A program made the position numbers and the translations under genes. Below the pieces are notes generated by a model. It searched no databases. It had not been told where the DNA came from and was given only the letters and a program-made list of their open reading frames with translations. Below, piece after piece: positions 11,637 to 23,634 of a stretch of DNA of 64,000 nucleotides. This DNA is from Monosiga brevicollis MX1 (Eukaryota; Opisthokonta; Choanoflagellata; Craspedida; Salpingoecidae): assembly GCF_000002865.3 (NCBI RefSeq), contig NW_001865055.1, positions 533,029 to 597,028 of the forward strand, read 5' to 3'. Numbering within the stretch: position 1 is the first letter of the stretch; each line of letters starts with the position of its first letter.

Positions 11637-13624
11637 TTACCAGTCGCGTTCGGGTAGCTGGAGGCTTTCGTCGAGCATGTCACTCAGATGACCAGCAATA
11701 CGCTCGCGCTTGGGGACATAACGCTTGATGCGCAAGACTACGGCGCGGGCGATATAATGGGTGCCTTGTTCATCGGAAGATCCGTCGTGTCCAGCCACAG
11801 CGGGGTTAGCAGCCGCGGGGTCTGCGGGGAGACCCCCAGCGGCTGCCGGGGTGTCGTCGTTGCGGGGCCGTGAAGCCGACAAGGGTGCGGTGGCGTTGAA
11901 CGCAGCCTCGTCAAAGACTTCACCAGGGTTCAAAAAGCGTACCCAAACATCTGACTCATCCAAGGTGAATGCGTAATCGCGATCTGCACACTTTTCGCGC
12001 CGATAATTGCTACGAGGATCTGCTCACAGTCAAGCAGAGGCATAAAAAAATAAGACATCACACTCACAAGCGAATGACAAGCAAGGACACAAGAAAAACT
12101 GAGGCAAAGAACCAAAGACGAGCCAACCCAAACTAGAAAGACCTACCAGCGGCCAAGATGCTGCTTACGGCCTCTTTGTATTCGTCAATTGATTCAAAGT
12201 ACTGCAGGTGCGGAGCTGGGGGCACACGCAGGCGCATCAAAGTCAGCGAGGACAGGACGCCGAGATTCAAAGGGAGGGAGCAGGTCAAGAAAGGAAAACG
12301 ACGACACAGCGGGGTGGAGCGGAGCGTACCGACGTCCTGAAGTTGCTGCTCGGCAGCGCTGGTGTATTGAACCTGCAGCTCCGTGCGTTTTGCCTCTGTT
12401 ACCCAGGGAGCGATGCGCACTTCGTCGACAGGGCGATCAAAAAACGGCAGATAGGGCTTGACATCGAGGACGGGCGTGCCATCGACCAGATCAATGCCAG
12501 CCAGAATGATGGTGTCGCCTTCAATGCGATGCACTTTGCAGAGGCTGAGACCAATGGGGTTGGGGCGATGTGGCGATCGGGTGGCCATGACGCCAACACG
12601 CAAGCCACCGGCTTTGGGAGGACGAATCTAACATGCAGCAGGCAAGCCACGTCGCCCTCGATCAAGACGCATGGAGACTGACGGGACAGGCTCAAGACAG
12701 GACACAATACCTTGGGCTTGACGGCCACGTTGTCATTGAGATGGAAAAGAAAGATGATCCACACATGGGAGTAGTGATGCAGCCCTTCCAATGCTGGATG
12801 ATTGTCATTGAAGCAGCGCAATCTGAGTTTGGCCCGAGACATGGGGCAGAGGTTGGGTTGCCGCGGGGTTCCGTTCTAGGTGGTGCGAGAAAGGCATCCG
12901 CTTCATCAGCAAAGAGGGGCGCACATCTTCGAAGGTGTATGACGCTTTCCAAAAGTGCTTGTCCTACCTTGCGTTTGAAACATGACTCGATGTAACCGAT
13001 GGGCTTCAAAGCTTCGTTCCAGTCGGCTCGCTCGTGAATGTCAGCTGGAGACGGGATCGATTCCACGGGTCAAAACAAGCTATGGTTAAAGCGAGGGCGG
13101 AAATGGCGCACAAAGGTAGCGGTGCACCTGGTAGCGATGCATCGGGCTGAGAAGCGCCATGGGCGGAGCCCTTGTCCTCGCGTGCGTTGAGTCGATTGGC
13201 CACGAGGAAGCGCAGGTGTTCCATCTGCAGATGGTGCACTGCGGGTCATCAAAAGTGCAGCGGAATGTGCCGGGGGGCTGCAAGCCTCCCAGAGACCAGG
13301 AAACCTTGAAGAATAAGCCTCACCTGTTTCTCATGCTTGCGCATCATGTCCTTAAATTGCCGGTTGGCGCGCTGGAGTTCCAGCTTGTTGGCCTGCGTTC
13401 CAGCATTCAAGATTCACAGCGTCAGCTCAATGATGCGTGCGGTTGTGGTCGCCACGTTCAGCCATGTGTTGTTGTCCACATGCAACACGCACTTTGAGCA
13501 ATCCTTCAAGCCCGCGAATTTGATCTTGCAGCCGCTGCTTCTCGGATTTGGCAGCCCGTTCCCCCTGAACCGCCTCCAACGACACCGCCGCTCCCGCTGT
13601 CGTCATCGCGCTGTCGTCCGTCAT
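11637..13624 (-). CDS. TRMO: tRNA (adenine(37)-N6)-methyltransferase, TrmO/TsaA family
   Basis: ATG at 13624 (MTDDSAMTTAG); stop TAA 11637-11639. An N-terminal coiled segment (KSEKQRLQDQIRGLEGLLK, then LVANRLNARED) resembles the animal form. The TsaA/YaeB core follows: KPIGYIESCFKRK, MSRAKLRLRCFNDNHPALEG, YSHVWIIFLFHLNDN, then the SAM-site signature MATRSPHRPNPIGLSL and PVLDVKPYLPFFD. A C-terminal extension (RAVVLRIKRYVPKRERI) ends the protein. Family members use S-adenosylmethionine to N6-methylate t6A37 of certain threonine tRNAs. The gene has about six or seven exons with typical GT-AG introns. All signature residues are present, so it should be active. A very long GT microsatellite lies just upstream of the start. 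Confidence 0.92.
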
Positions 13625-13663
13625 TTTTTTTTTTCAAGCAAAATGTCAGAAGAACCACGTGCT

Positions 13664-13811
<148 letters not shown>

Positions 13812-14112
13812 TTCATTTTGTTCTTGTCGCACTGGTTCGGGTTGACCCTCGAGGCCTCTGCCTGGTCTGTCTGTCTCACTCACCTTGCCTCTGTCTCTCA
13901 ACAACGTTGAGGTAACGATGCCAGTGAGGTTGAGAAGAGAGAATGGTGTGGCGGGCAAGGGGTAGCAGTCGTCAAAGTACCTCAACAACATCCAGATTGA
14001 CATGATGTGCGTGCCAAAAACAATTTGCCAGATAACATAATAATTGTTATGGGTGAACCCTCTAAAGCGTAATCATATAAAAACGGAAGGGCGGCTCCTA
14101 AGGCGTGGTTTC

Positions 14113-17100
14113 CTAGAGTGCCGTTTCGTCGTTGATGGAATTAAGAGCGTGCAGTGAGCTTTCCACTACCCCAAAGTCCGGCCGCGCTTCGGGGTCACTG
14201 CTCCAAAGCCGTTCACAGAGACTGCGTGCAAACCACCCGCCACCAAGGATGTTGGGTGGTCAGTCGAAAAGGCTGCCCAAGAAAACATGTTGCTTGAGAC
14301 CAATGGATCGATACGAACCGGCAAACATCTGGTGGGCAAGAGTCTGGCATGGTCAGGCGGCCACCATTCCGAATGAATGCTATGACCGCGGCTGCTGGTA
14401 CACCTGCGTACGGCAGATCCCCACCGCTGAATAGCTCAAACAGCAAAACGCCAAAGCTCCTGCCAAAACACAAGACACATGACACATGACACAGGTGTAA
14501 GGGTACAGCGATATTTGGTGCGCTTGAAAGACCAACGCGCGCCGCATACCAAGCGTCGCTTTTGGGTCCAAATCGTCGAGCCATCACGGCTTCAGGGGCC
14601 ATCCACCTAAACGTATACTCGTTGAAGATGAGGCGTACAAAAAAATATTCTGTTGTTCTTTTTGTTCCCAATTCCACGGTGTGCAAACACAGACCGGAGC
14701 GGCAGTTCCTCATTGCGCAGGCTGCGATAGTAGTCTTGTGACATGTTCAAGACTCGTGCCACTGTGAAAGCAAAGCCCGCGAGCGACGGCAAGTGTGAGA
14801 AATGGCAGATAAAGACGAGATAAATAAAAAAAAAGCAGACGTCAACAATCGGCCTAAAAGGAGCAAGGCGCGCACAGCCAAAATCCGAGAGCTTGACATA
14901 TAGCCGGGGTGTATCAGCAAACACCAGCACATTCTAAAGGAGTCGGACCCAATACATGCATGAGTGGCCACCACGACCAGGACCTGTCCCACAGGCCAGC
15001 CGCTGGGGCCACATGCTTATCGTGCTGACATACACGAGCGGCCAGATCACGATGAACAAGCCCTCGTCGCGATACGAAGACCATGGCCGAGGCCAGCTAT
15101 GGAACACACGAGAAAAAAAAAACAAATGGCAACATGAGCCGCCAGCTTTTTATGAGGCGCAAACAGAAGACCGATGAGCAAGTGCAGTCTCTCGTTTTCA
15201 GCATACCTGCGCTGCAGCATCTGTCATGACGGCCCGGCCTAGATCCCCACGATTCTGGGTCAAATAGCGACGCAAGCTACCATGTGGAGCAAATTCAAAT
15301 ACCAAGGCCATCGAATTTTGATTGATACTAGAGTTAGGAGCCGCGAGAGGTGAGAGGGGTGATGGTGGGTAAAAAGCATGCTGATGGTCGGTTACGCGGC
15401 GAGACAGGCGGGGTGTCAGGGTTCTCGTGACAGAGACCGGGCAAGACCAACACTGTAGGTAAAATCCCAAAGAAAGTGGTGATGTGGGGATGTTCACCCA
15501 CGCGCAACAAGGCACAAAGCTCAGCGAGCATTTCTTCGCGCCAGCGAGGCATATCCTATGGGGCATACCACGGCACCGGCACCAGCGCACCTGGCGAACA
15601 TGAGTCATCGCCCTGGCCTTGCGCTTTCTTGGCTCCAACGATGGTATTGTCTTGCATACCAGGTCGTTGATGGTCTTGACGACAACGCTCGTCGTCACGC
15701 CACCCGGTCTTCTCCACTGAGCTTGTACCACGCGACCAAAGTGCCCGGCCCCAACCACTCCGCCAAGGGTGATGTCCTCCCTGCACACGACAACCAGTTC
15801 CCGAGGACGGTGCAAGCTGCATGTGAGGTCTGCCCAACCATGACCTACGCGTGACCTTGCAGCAACAAAATTTAATGTACAACAACGGATGTTGTCACAA
15901 GCCACATACGTGTTGATCAGACGGACGGCATTGTCATCAAGCTCCATGGAGAGCATAAGACTTTGCCAATCGGCCTTGAGATCTTGCCGTGAGCTGACAA
16001 ATCGCTGCTGGCGGCGGCGCCATAACAAAGCTGCGCCAAGTGCCAACCCAAGCATGCAGAGGCTTACGACGACCGAGACGATGATGACCTGCGCCGAATC
16101 GGCCCTGTTGGTAGCCATTGCGGGCGCTTCATTGGTCAAAGGTTTCAAGCTCGTGGCGCCAGTGGTTGCTGCTTGTAAGTCCTCTCGTGAATCAAATACG
16201 GAGTCAGCCCACAACGCATCAAAATTTGCCAGGAAGGCCTCAGCCTCGGCCGTGGTTGGAGCCGGCTCAGAAGTTGATGCTTCGGCCGAAACGCCCAAGA
16301 TTGAACCATTGAGGACACGAAGGATGCCGTACTGATCGGAAAAGTTGAGGCCAGCTCCACTGCCAGGCATGCGGAAGAAGACGCGTACAAACACAAAGGG
16401 GCGATTTCCAAAAGGCACGGCACTGATCAAGGCCGAGCAATATGGTGGTAATTTAAGGCATACAAGGGGCATGGCGTGGGAAGGGGATACGCATCAAGTC
16501 GAGTGGTGAGACCGGGCAACTGTTGTCGAGGAAGCGAGGTTGGGCGGGCAAATGCGTTTTCGTGAGGTGACGGTGGGCACGGACCGAAAGACTGAGGTGT
16601 ATTGAATGCCTTCGACAGCGCCAGTGGCACGCACGACGCCAAAGCCATCGTGACACGAGTAATTTCGCCCTTGCGTTGGGTCATATGCGGTGTGCACGGA
16701 AGGGTCGATGCGAATGCGCACGGTGCCTCGCCGCAGTTGAACCTGAGAGAGGGAATAGCAAGGTAGATTGGCAAAGACAGGCGAAAGCAGGGCGGTATCC
16801 ACCACGGCCTGACAGCTGGCTTCGTCACTGCCGTCAGGGCAGTCTTGCACGCCATCGCAAATTTGCGTGACACTGTGAGGTTGTCCACCCGGACAAACCT
16901 GGGGTGCGGCGTATGGACAGTGGGAAGCCCCTTGGTAGGGCGGGTCAACGCAGGTGCAGTTGAGCATGACATCGGTGAAGACGACCGCGTTCGACGCGGG
17001 AAAGGCGCAGCTGAATGCGCCAACGGTGGTCACGGTGATGGCAGACTCAGACAGCACACCAGAAGTCCATGCTTGCATGACGCCTTGCCAGTTGACGGCA

Positions 17101-18014
17101 CGCATGAGGGAGAAGACACCCATGTAGCGTATGTTATCACCGCTGACATAGAGATAGAGATCGGTGATGCTTGACCAGCTAGGCAGCGCCACTTGGTCTA
17201 GATTGACCGGGGTATCTCGCAAGAAGATGGCGATTCGGGTCAAGGCACTTTCGCCCGAGGCGGTCAAGAAAGAGTTTTGCCAAAAGTTGGCAGGGAGGCT
17301 GTTAGAGCTGACCGGGCTGATCACAAACTCTCGGATGGTGGCAAACGCGCCTTGCGGTAGGCCGGCCGTCACGACAGTTTTTACAGGCCATGTCGTGCGC
17401 GTACCGAGCACCAGCGTGCCAACGAGCGGCGCTTGATAGAAGGCGGTTAGGTTTGGGAAGCGCTCGTGAATCAAGGTCATGTTGATTACATCCAGCCGTA
17501 CGTCCAGCAACTTGAATTGTGTAAGTGTGGGTAGGTAGGGCAAGTTGTCCACGTTGTCCAGCTCGACTTCGCTGAAAGTGAGGTAAGACAGCTCGAGTTT
17601 GCTCAAAGCCGGTATTGAGGCCCGTAGAGCACTTGGCGTTGGGGTGCTGACTGACGTATCAAAGTTCAGAAAAAGGAACTTGGTTTGTACGGGAATACCC
17701 TCGGGCACGGGGCCAGTCAGGTCGTCGCAATCGAGTCGATAGCTCACAGAACAGTCACAGAGCGTGCAAATGACATCTGTACAGTCCTCGCCCACCCAAG
17801 CGCCATCAACACAGGTGTAGTTGTGCGTGACCGTGGCAGAGCATGGCAAGTGACACTCCCCCGTGCTGGGGTCAATGCGATCCGCCGTGCACCTGCTCAC
17901 AAACCCTGGCACGGGGGTGTTAGCCGTACAGTCATTGTCCCCTGCTGCGCCAAAGGCCAGGCACAGCAGCAGTAGAGTCAACGCCCCAGCGACCAAATGG
18001 AATGAAGGCGCCAT
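14113..18014 (-). CDS. Receptor tyrosine kinase with LDLa-type extracellular module
   Basis: Start chosen at 18014 because MAPSFHLVAGALTLLLLCLA is a good signal peptide; an in-frame Met lies 57 nt upstream. The first large exon (to about 16590) encodes a Cys-containing ectodomain with spaced Leu-rich segments and one LDL-receptor class A motif (CDGVQDCPDGSDEASC). A transmembrane helix follows (VIIVSVVVSLCMLGLALGAA) with a basic stop-transfer RRRQQR. The kinase domain is spread over several exons: glycine loop GAGHFG, lysine VVVKTI, gatekeeper area ALVFEFAPHGSL, catalytic loop HRDLAARN (split at the R/N junction by an intron), DFG, and RWMAPEAV. HRDLAARN plus RWMAPE is the tyrosine-kinase signature, and all catalytic residues are present. 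The C-terminal tail is very short and ends -ETAL, a possible class I PDZ ligand. Ligand unknown. It lies upstream in the same orientation as an SH2-bearing receptor. Confidence 0.88.
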
Positions 18015-18118
18015 CCTCCGCCACCGCCCGCCCCTCACCACAAGACGACGACGACGATGATGACAGCACAACCACGAGCGAGTCGAATGTCAAAAAATGA
18101 CAAAAACAAATGAAAAAT

Positions 18119-18121
<3 letters not shown>

Positions 18122-18170
<49 letters not shown>
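18122..18170. repeat. (CA)n microsatellite
   Basis: About 24 CA units roughly 110 bp upstream (5') of the receptor tyrosine kinase start codon, which is on the minus strand. Confidence 0.95.
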
Positions 18171-18175
<5 letters not shown>

Positions 18176-18246
18176 CGCACCCACAATTGTTGGCTCTCCC
18201 TAAAGTATACGGAGTCTTTCGTATCATGCCCACCTGCTTGTTCTTC

Positions 18247-18318
18247 TGTGGCTCTGTGGCTCTGTGGCTCTGTGGCTCTGTGGCTCTGTGGCTCTGTGGC
18301 TCTGTGGCTCTGTGGCTC
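18247..18318. repeat. Minisatellite: nine perfect copies of an 8-bp unit
   Basis: Unit TGTGGCTC repeated nine times without change over 72 bp, between the kinase receptor gene and the SH2 receptor gene. Because 8 is not a multiple of 3 it gives readable open frames on both strands, but these are not genes. Confidence 0.95.
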
Positions 18319-18552
18319 TGTTTCTTGAGAGCATCGTTGCTGTGCCTCTGTGTGGGGTCTGATGCCGAGAATAAGAGAAAAGAAGCCAGCTGGGCTGGCT
18401 GCAGGCAAACATGATGGTGTCAAACTTGCTGTCAACTATCAGACTTTTGCTTATGTCTTGTCGAATAGCAGCCTCTAAACTGCTCCATGGTGTCTAATGT
18501 GCTCCATTGCATTCCCTAAAGTTGATATCACATCGCGAGTTGATCGACCAGC

Positions 18553-21500
18553 TCAGGCCTGACTTAAACCAGGACCTGCAGTACAGGCGCGTTCGAGGTG
18601 GCAGGGCAACGTCGAGCTTTTATACTTGAGGTGCTCAACCACGTGCTCCAGGGTCGCCAGGGTGTCGGGCAGCGGTGCCTCATTGAGTGAAAACCCCTAT
18701 CGCGCCCACACACCATCAAAATAGGCTTGTGAGCCGGACACACTAGCAGGGCTCTCTGAATCGCCCATGGTACCTTGGCACCTACCGTTGCATCTTGCTG
18801 AAGCAAATGGTGAGAAATATGCCCTCGATGGGCCAAGGTGATGACCCATTGTTGAACTCCCTTATCCCGCACCACAAACAAACCGTCCGTCGCGCCCTAA
18901 CGCACAATCAAAGAGTACCCGACCGTTTCCCAAAGTGGTGAGTGCATCTTTGTTTTTGAACAGACGAAAACCTGCTGCTGGTAGCGCCAAGCCCGATCGA
19001 GCAAGCGAGGAAAATGAAACGGTAAGACGAGCACCACCAACCGCGCTGACAAGCATTTGCTCGGCATCGGCTCGCCCGAGCCCAAGGTGCAACCAGCTTG
19101 GATTCCCATGATTTGGCTCCTCCAGCGATTCATCTGGAACGTCGGACACATCCGTGTACTCGTACAACGCATCCTCGCCCTGTGTTCCCGCTCGTTCTAG
19201 ATCAGCAAAATCACACAGTTACACGTCACGTCGTGCTTTGAACACCTTCACATGCCAACCGATGAGACGCGTCGTACCAGGCAACTCGTAGTCTTGGCCG
19301 GCATCCATGTGCATGGTTGCGCCGTACAGATGTGAGGAACGTCGCTGCTGACGACCAGGCAGCCGTGCTCGCGACACCACGGTAGACCCGGATGGTTTGG
19401 CCGACGCGTACAAGGCACCCGTCTTGGTCGTGTCACTAGTAATAAGCGGAGGCATATCATTGGCTTGATCCACGCCCGGCACCATGTATTCACCCATGGT
19501 TGTCGGGTCCTATTCTCGGCACCAAAGTCAGTGAGTGGAACTGTCGCTGCCCTGAAGATTCGCACTGAAACACAAGCTAGACCTGTGACCGCGTTGCACT
19601 GTGCTGCCACTCTAGAGTTTGCAAAGTTATAGCTTGAAATTTACCTCGGGAGCCGAATAATACACGCGCGGAGCTGTTGCAGTTGCTGTGGCCTCAACAT
19701 CAGCATAGCTATACTCGGGCGGTTGCTCGGCCACCATGGGCTCAGCATAACTCCCAATGTTGTGAACAAAGGGCTCCAGGTACCCATTGTCGGGCGCGAT
19801 GGTAACTGCTGAGAGCTGAGGTTCTACACACCCCAGGGAGAATTTGGTCAAAAAAGAAAAAAAAAAAAAAAACCCCCCAAACAGACATGCGACACAGGCT
19901 TACCACTCGAACGGGATGAGGCGCTCAGCTTGTACATGGGGTTGTCAATCAACATGCCCTTTCCTGACAAGCTTGAATCGCCATGCCGAGCACCCCAGTC
20001 GAGTCCTGGAGACGTGACAGGCTGTTGGGCCGGCTGCACGCGCTTGCGCTGAACCATGATGATGACCAAAGTAATTAACAACACACCGCACACCATGGCG
20101 GCCACCAGGCCGGCAATGAGTGCAACCTCCTGCTTTGACGTCCCACTGCTCTCGCCGCTGCCGCCGCCATTGCCAACGGGATTGGTGCCTGTGGCCATAA
20201 ATGGCACCGTGCTCGAAGACCAAGGTTCCTTCCCACCGTTGCTGACTGTCCAGATGGCGCGCCGCAGGTCGGTGAGCAGCGTAGCTGTGTCAACATGGGC
20301 ATCGGCAGCGGACACGTATGCGCCGTTGACAGTGTCATAAAGCGCAAAGCGCAGATCAAAAGTTCGCTCCACTTGGTTAACCTCCGAGCGACGGCGACGA
20401 CCGTCGCCATCGTCGATCAAAGTGACGCTGACAGATCGCGGGGAGACGCCATCAGGCAGGCGGTCGACCAATAGCTGCTGCAAGAGCGCTTGCAATTCCA
20501 CGGCGCTGATGCTCGCGTTGGTCGTCACCGTTAGGTCAATCCAATACGGAAGCGTCCCATTGGGTGCAAAGGATGAGGATGTCGTGGCATTATCGTGGGC
20601 CAGGTTCCAGTAAATGGCAATGACTTCAGCCTCTCGACAAGACGCTACAACGTCCAAGCTCCCGTCCTTGTCAAAGTCCATAAACCGCACCCCTTCAACG
20701 CCTTCGGCATTGGTATCCAAGAGAAATGGGGCGGTGAATCCGGCAGTGCCGCCCAGATTCAGAAACACCGCCACGGTGTTGGCGTTGTTGCTGGCGCTCA
20801 CCACATCCAAATCGCCATCATCGTCTACATCCGCCAGGTCCAGGTCCATTACACCGTACACCAACTCCGCCAGCACTCGTGGATCTTCAAACTGGTGTGC
20901 AGCCCCTTGGCGATACCAGGTGATGCTGTTGTTGTCATAGTTGCCCGTTACCAAATCGGGAAGCCCGTCGCCATCGACGTCACCCACTCGAACGACGGCG
21001 GCAGCCCCCGTGTGCCCCTGGATCAAGTTCTCTGTGGTCACGCTGAAATTGGCGCTGTCAAAGAGGCTAAGCTGAATGCTGCTATCTAACACGTTGCAAT
21101 GGACCAGTTGGATCCGAGTGTCTGAAAGCAGCTTGACTTCGACGGCTCCGAGAGGCCCAAGCCCGGTAGATGAGTGTGCGACGGCGCTGAGTGCTCCAGA
21201 CTCCTGGCGCAAGTACCATGTCATGTTGCCACTCTGAAAGTCCGTCACGACCAGGTCTGTACGCCCGTCTTCGTTGAGATCTACCGGTGTCAGGCTGCTG
21301 GCCCCGGGAATGCCACTTTGGATGACCGTGGGCGCTCCAAACGTGGTTGCATTGAGGCGTGGATAGAGTGCCACGTTGCCCGTAACGAGAGAGGCTGAGA
21401 CGACATCTGGCCAGGCATGATCTGTTCGGAACAGGGCACGAGCATCGAGCACGCCCGGGGCAGACTGGGAGACTGTGAGGGGACGTGTGACGGCGCGGCC

Positions 21501-23634
21501 GCCAAGATTCGCATACCACAAGATGCTGGCATCAAAGGCAGCAGCACTGAGAATATCAACAAGGCCGTCGGCATTCATATCCACCATCTCAACAGCACCG
21601 GCGCCACCCGATACATCATCTACATTGCTACGCTGAAAGCGCAATGCAGCACAGGGTGCACCGCACGGCGCTGCGGTGGGCCGATTCGTCGTAGTTGTAC
21701 TCGTCGTTGTGGTTACAATAGGCTCAGTGGTCGGCAGACTGGAATCCGTGGTGCTTACCCCAAATGTGGTTGCGACCGACGATGAAGGCACGGTTGTGGC
21801 TGCAACACTCGTAGTAGGAGCGGCAGTTGTCAACGTCGTGGCTGATGGAGAAACAACAGAGGTTGAACTCAAAGTGGGTGAGGTGTGGCGTGCCGTGGTC
21901 GTGGTCGTGGTCGTGGTCGTGGCTACATGCTGCTCGCACATGGTTCCAACGTAATCTTCAGGGCAAGTACAGGTGTACCCTTGGGAGGCGAGCACACAGG
22001 TGGCCCCGTTCTGACAAGCGTGTTGGTCACAGTAAGAGTTGGCACAGGTTGTGCCAGTATAGCCCAGGTCACAAGTGCACTGATATCCACCCCACGTGTT
22101 GGTACAGGATCCATGGCCACTGCATGGCTCCGCAAGGGCTGTGCACTCATCGACATCGTTGTTGCAGGATTTGCCGGTAAAGGTGGGCGGACAGTTGTCG
22201 CAGCGATAGTCTTGGCCATGGCGGAGCGAGGTCCAAACAATGATGATGAGCAATGTGTCATGGGTGCATTGCAAAGTGTCGCGAGGCATATTTCGTACTT
22301 ACCGGCGTAGTTGTTGATATTGACGCAGGAGGCACCATTGCTACACGTGCGCAGCGTGCATGGCTCGGCGACGCACCCAAGGAATTTATCGTGGTAATAG
22401 CCACTCAAGCACCCATACGTGTTTAAATCCCCTGCGCATCGGGGCACATGAGTTTCTCAAGACAAGCGCAAGATATGGCATAGCATACAGAGCAAAACAA
22501 AGGAGGGGAGGGGCATGAGTTCGCACAGCCTTCGTATTCCACTAGGATATCAAGAGTATCACTGCAGGCTCGGTCATCCCAGCTGCCGTCTGGATCCCAA
22601 GCCACACAGTCCGCTGCGAGTACGACCAGCGTTTTGCAAAGGCATTCAAAGAATGGTTTGTGTATGAGGTGGAGGGGAGTCGCCAAAGAACGGAAGAGGC
22701 TGATGCTTTTGCAGTTCAGGGGCCAGACACGTACAGCGCCACCAGGATACGGAAAAGGGCTCGCAGAAAAGGTCATTGAGACAAGTGACTTGACCGTTCC
22801 AACGGTTACCAGAGCCAAATTGCATGCCTTTTTCTGGCCCCTCTACCCAAGTGTAGGTGCCAGCGCTGCTAGCATCGGACCCGCCGAGCCAAAGGGGCGC
22901 TACGCATGGTTGCATGGTGCAAGGTGAGGCTGTCATCCAGCACCCTTTAAACAGGCCCAAATCGCACATCACACAAGCGTGCGAGCAAAGAACCAATCAA
23001 CAAAAACTTGCAAGTAATGGCAAGGTTGGCAGCAATAAAGTTGTATTCTTCCGCGGTTCTGCGAAATCGCAAGGTGAGGGCAGGCAGGTGCGTGAGCGAC
23101 CGTGGCTTTGAGGGTTGGGGTGGGCAGGCCGCGAATGACAAACGTAATTGTCGCGAGATGGCCGCGGAAAAAGGTTTCGGGGCCTTCTGAAATCATGAGC
23201 TGCTCTGCATATCCGTCTGAAGTCCAGAAACTGCTATCAATCTGTCATCCAGGTTCACAATTCATTCAGATCAATTCGGCCCTGCCTGGCGCCGCACGAG
23301 TTGGCGGAGATGTTTCCGACACAATACCTTGATGATGTCATAGGAATGGCCGTTTCTCGGCCAAAAGACAATCCCGGCGGCATGGCCTAGAAAGTACAGG
23401 GACATGGAGGGCAAAGGCAAGGGGAAGGAGAAGGAGGCGGAGGAGGCGGCGGAGGAGAAGGAGGAAGAGGAGGAGGAGGAGGAGGAGCGGCGTGAGCCAA
23501 CGCTCGAGAGGGAAAAATGGAGGGGCCATTCATGAGGAAAACGCTATTTTCATACCACAAAGCCACAAGGCAGCCAAGAGCACCCGCCAGGACCTGGACC
23601 TGAACCCCAGGCCCGGTGCTGAGCAACGCGACAT
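18553..23634 (-). CDS. Transmembrane receptor: C-type lectin, EGF, FG-GAP repeats, Tyr-rich tail and cytoplasmic SH2
   Basis: Proposed start 23634 (signal peptide RVLLAALWLCG). Exons then build a C-type lectin domain: NGHSYDIIK, FWTSDGYAEQLMISEGPETF, GHLATIT, PLWLGGSDASSAGTYTWVEG, CVAWDPDGSWDDRAC. EGF modules follow (CTLRTCSNGASC; calcium-binding type NDVDECTALAEPCSGHGSC; CDQHACQNGATC), then a Thr/Ser-rich stalk and about five FG-GAP/VCBS-like calcium repeats (DVDGDGLPDLV, DVDDDGDLDVV, DFDKDGSLDVV). Next come a region before the membrane and a single helix (VALIAGLVAAMVCGVLLITL) with QRKR. The cytoplasmic tail has many tyrosine motifs (DNPMYKL, NGYLEPF, GEYMVPG, QDYELPG, LYEYTDV), then an SH2 domain (PSWLHLGLGRADAEQML, GLFVVRDKG with the phosphotyrosine-binding Arg, HISHHLL, LEHVVEHL). 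Stop TGA 18553-18555. Inferred role: cell-surface receptor feeding tyrosine-kinase signalling. N-terminal exons and the exon between the lectin pieces (about 22650-22790) are least certain. Confidence 0.75.

Noticed and set aside
23290-23340. Alternative splice acceptor (ATAGCAG) before the lectin exon at about 23240
   Set aside because: It gives the wrong phase; the upstream acceptor GGATGACAG keeps the C-type lectin frame from NGHSYDIIK onward.
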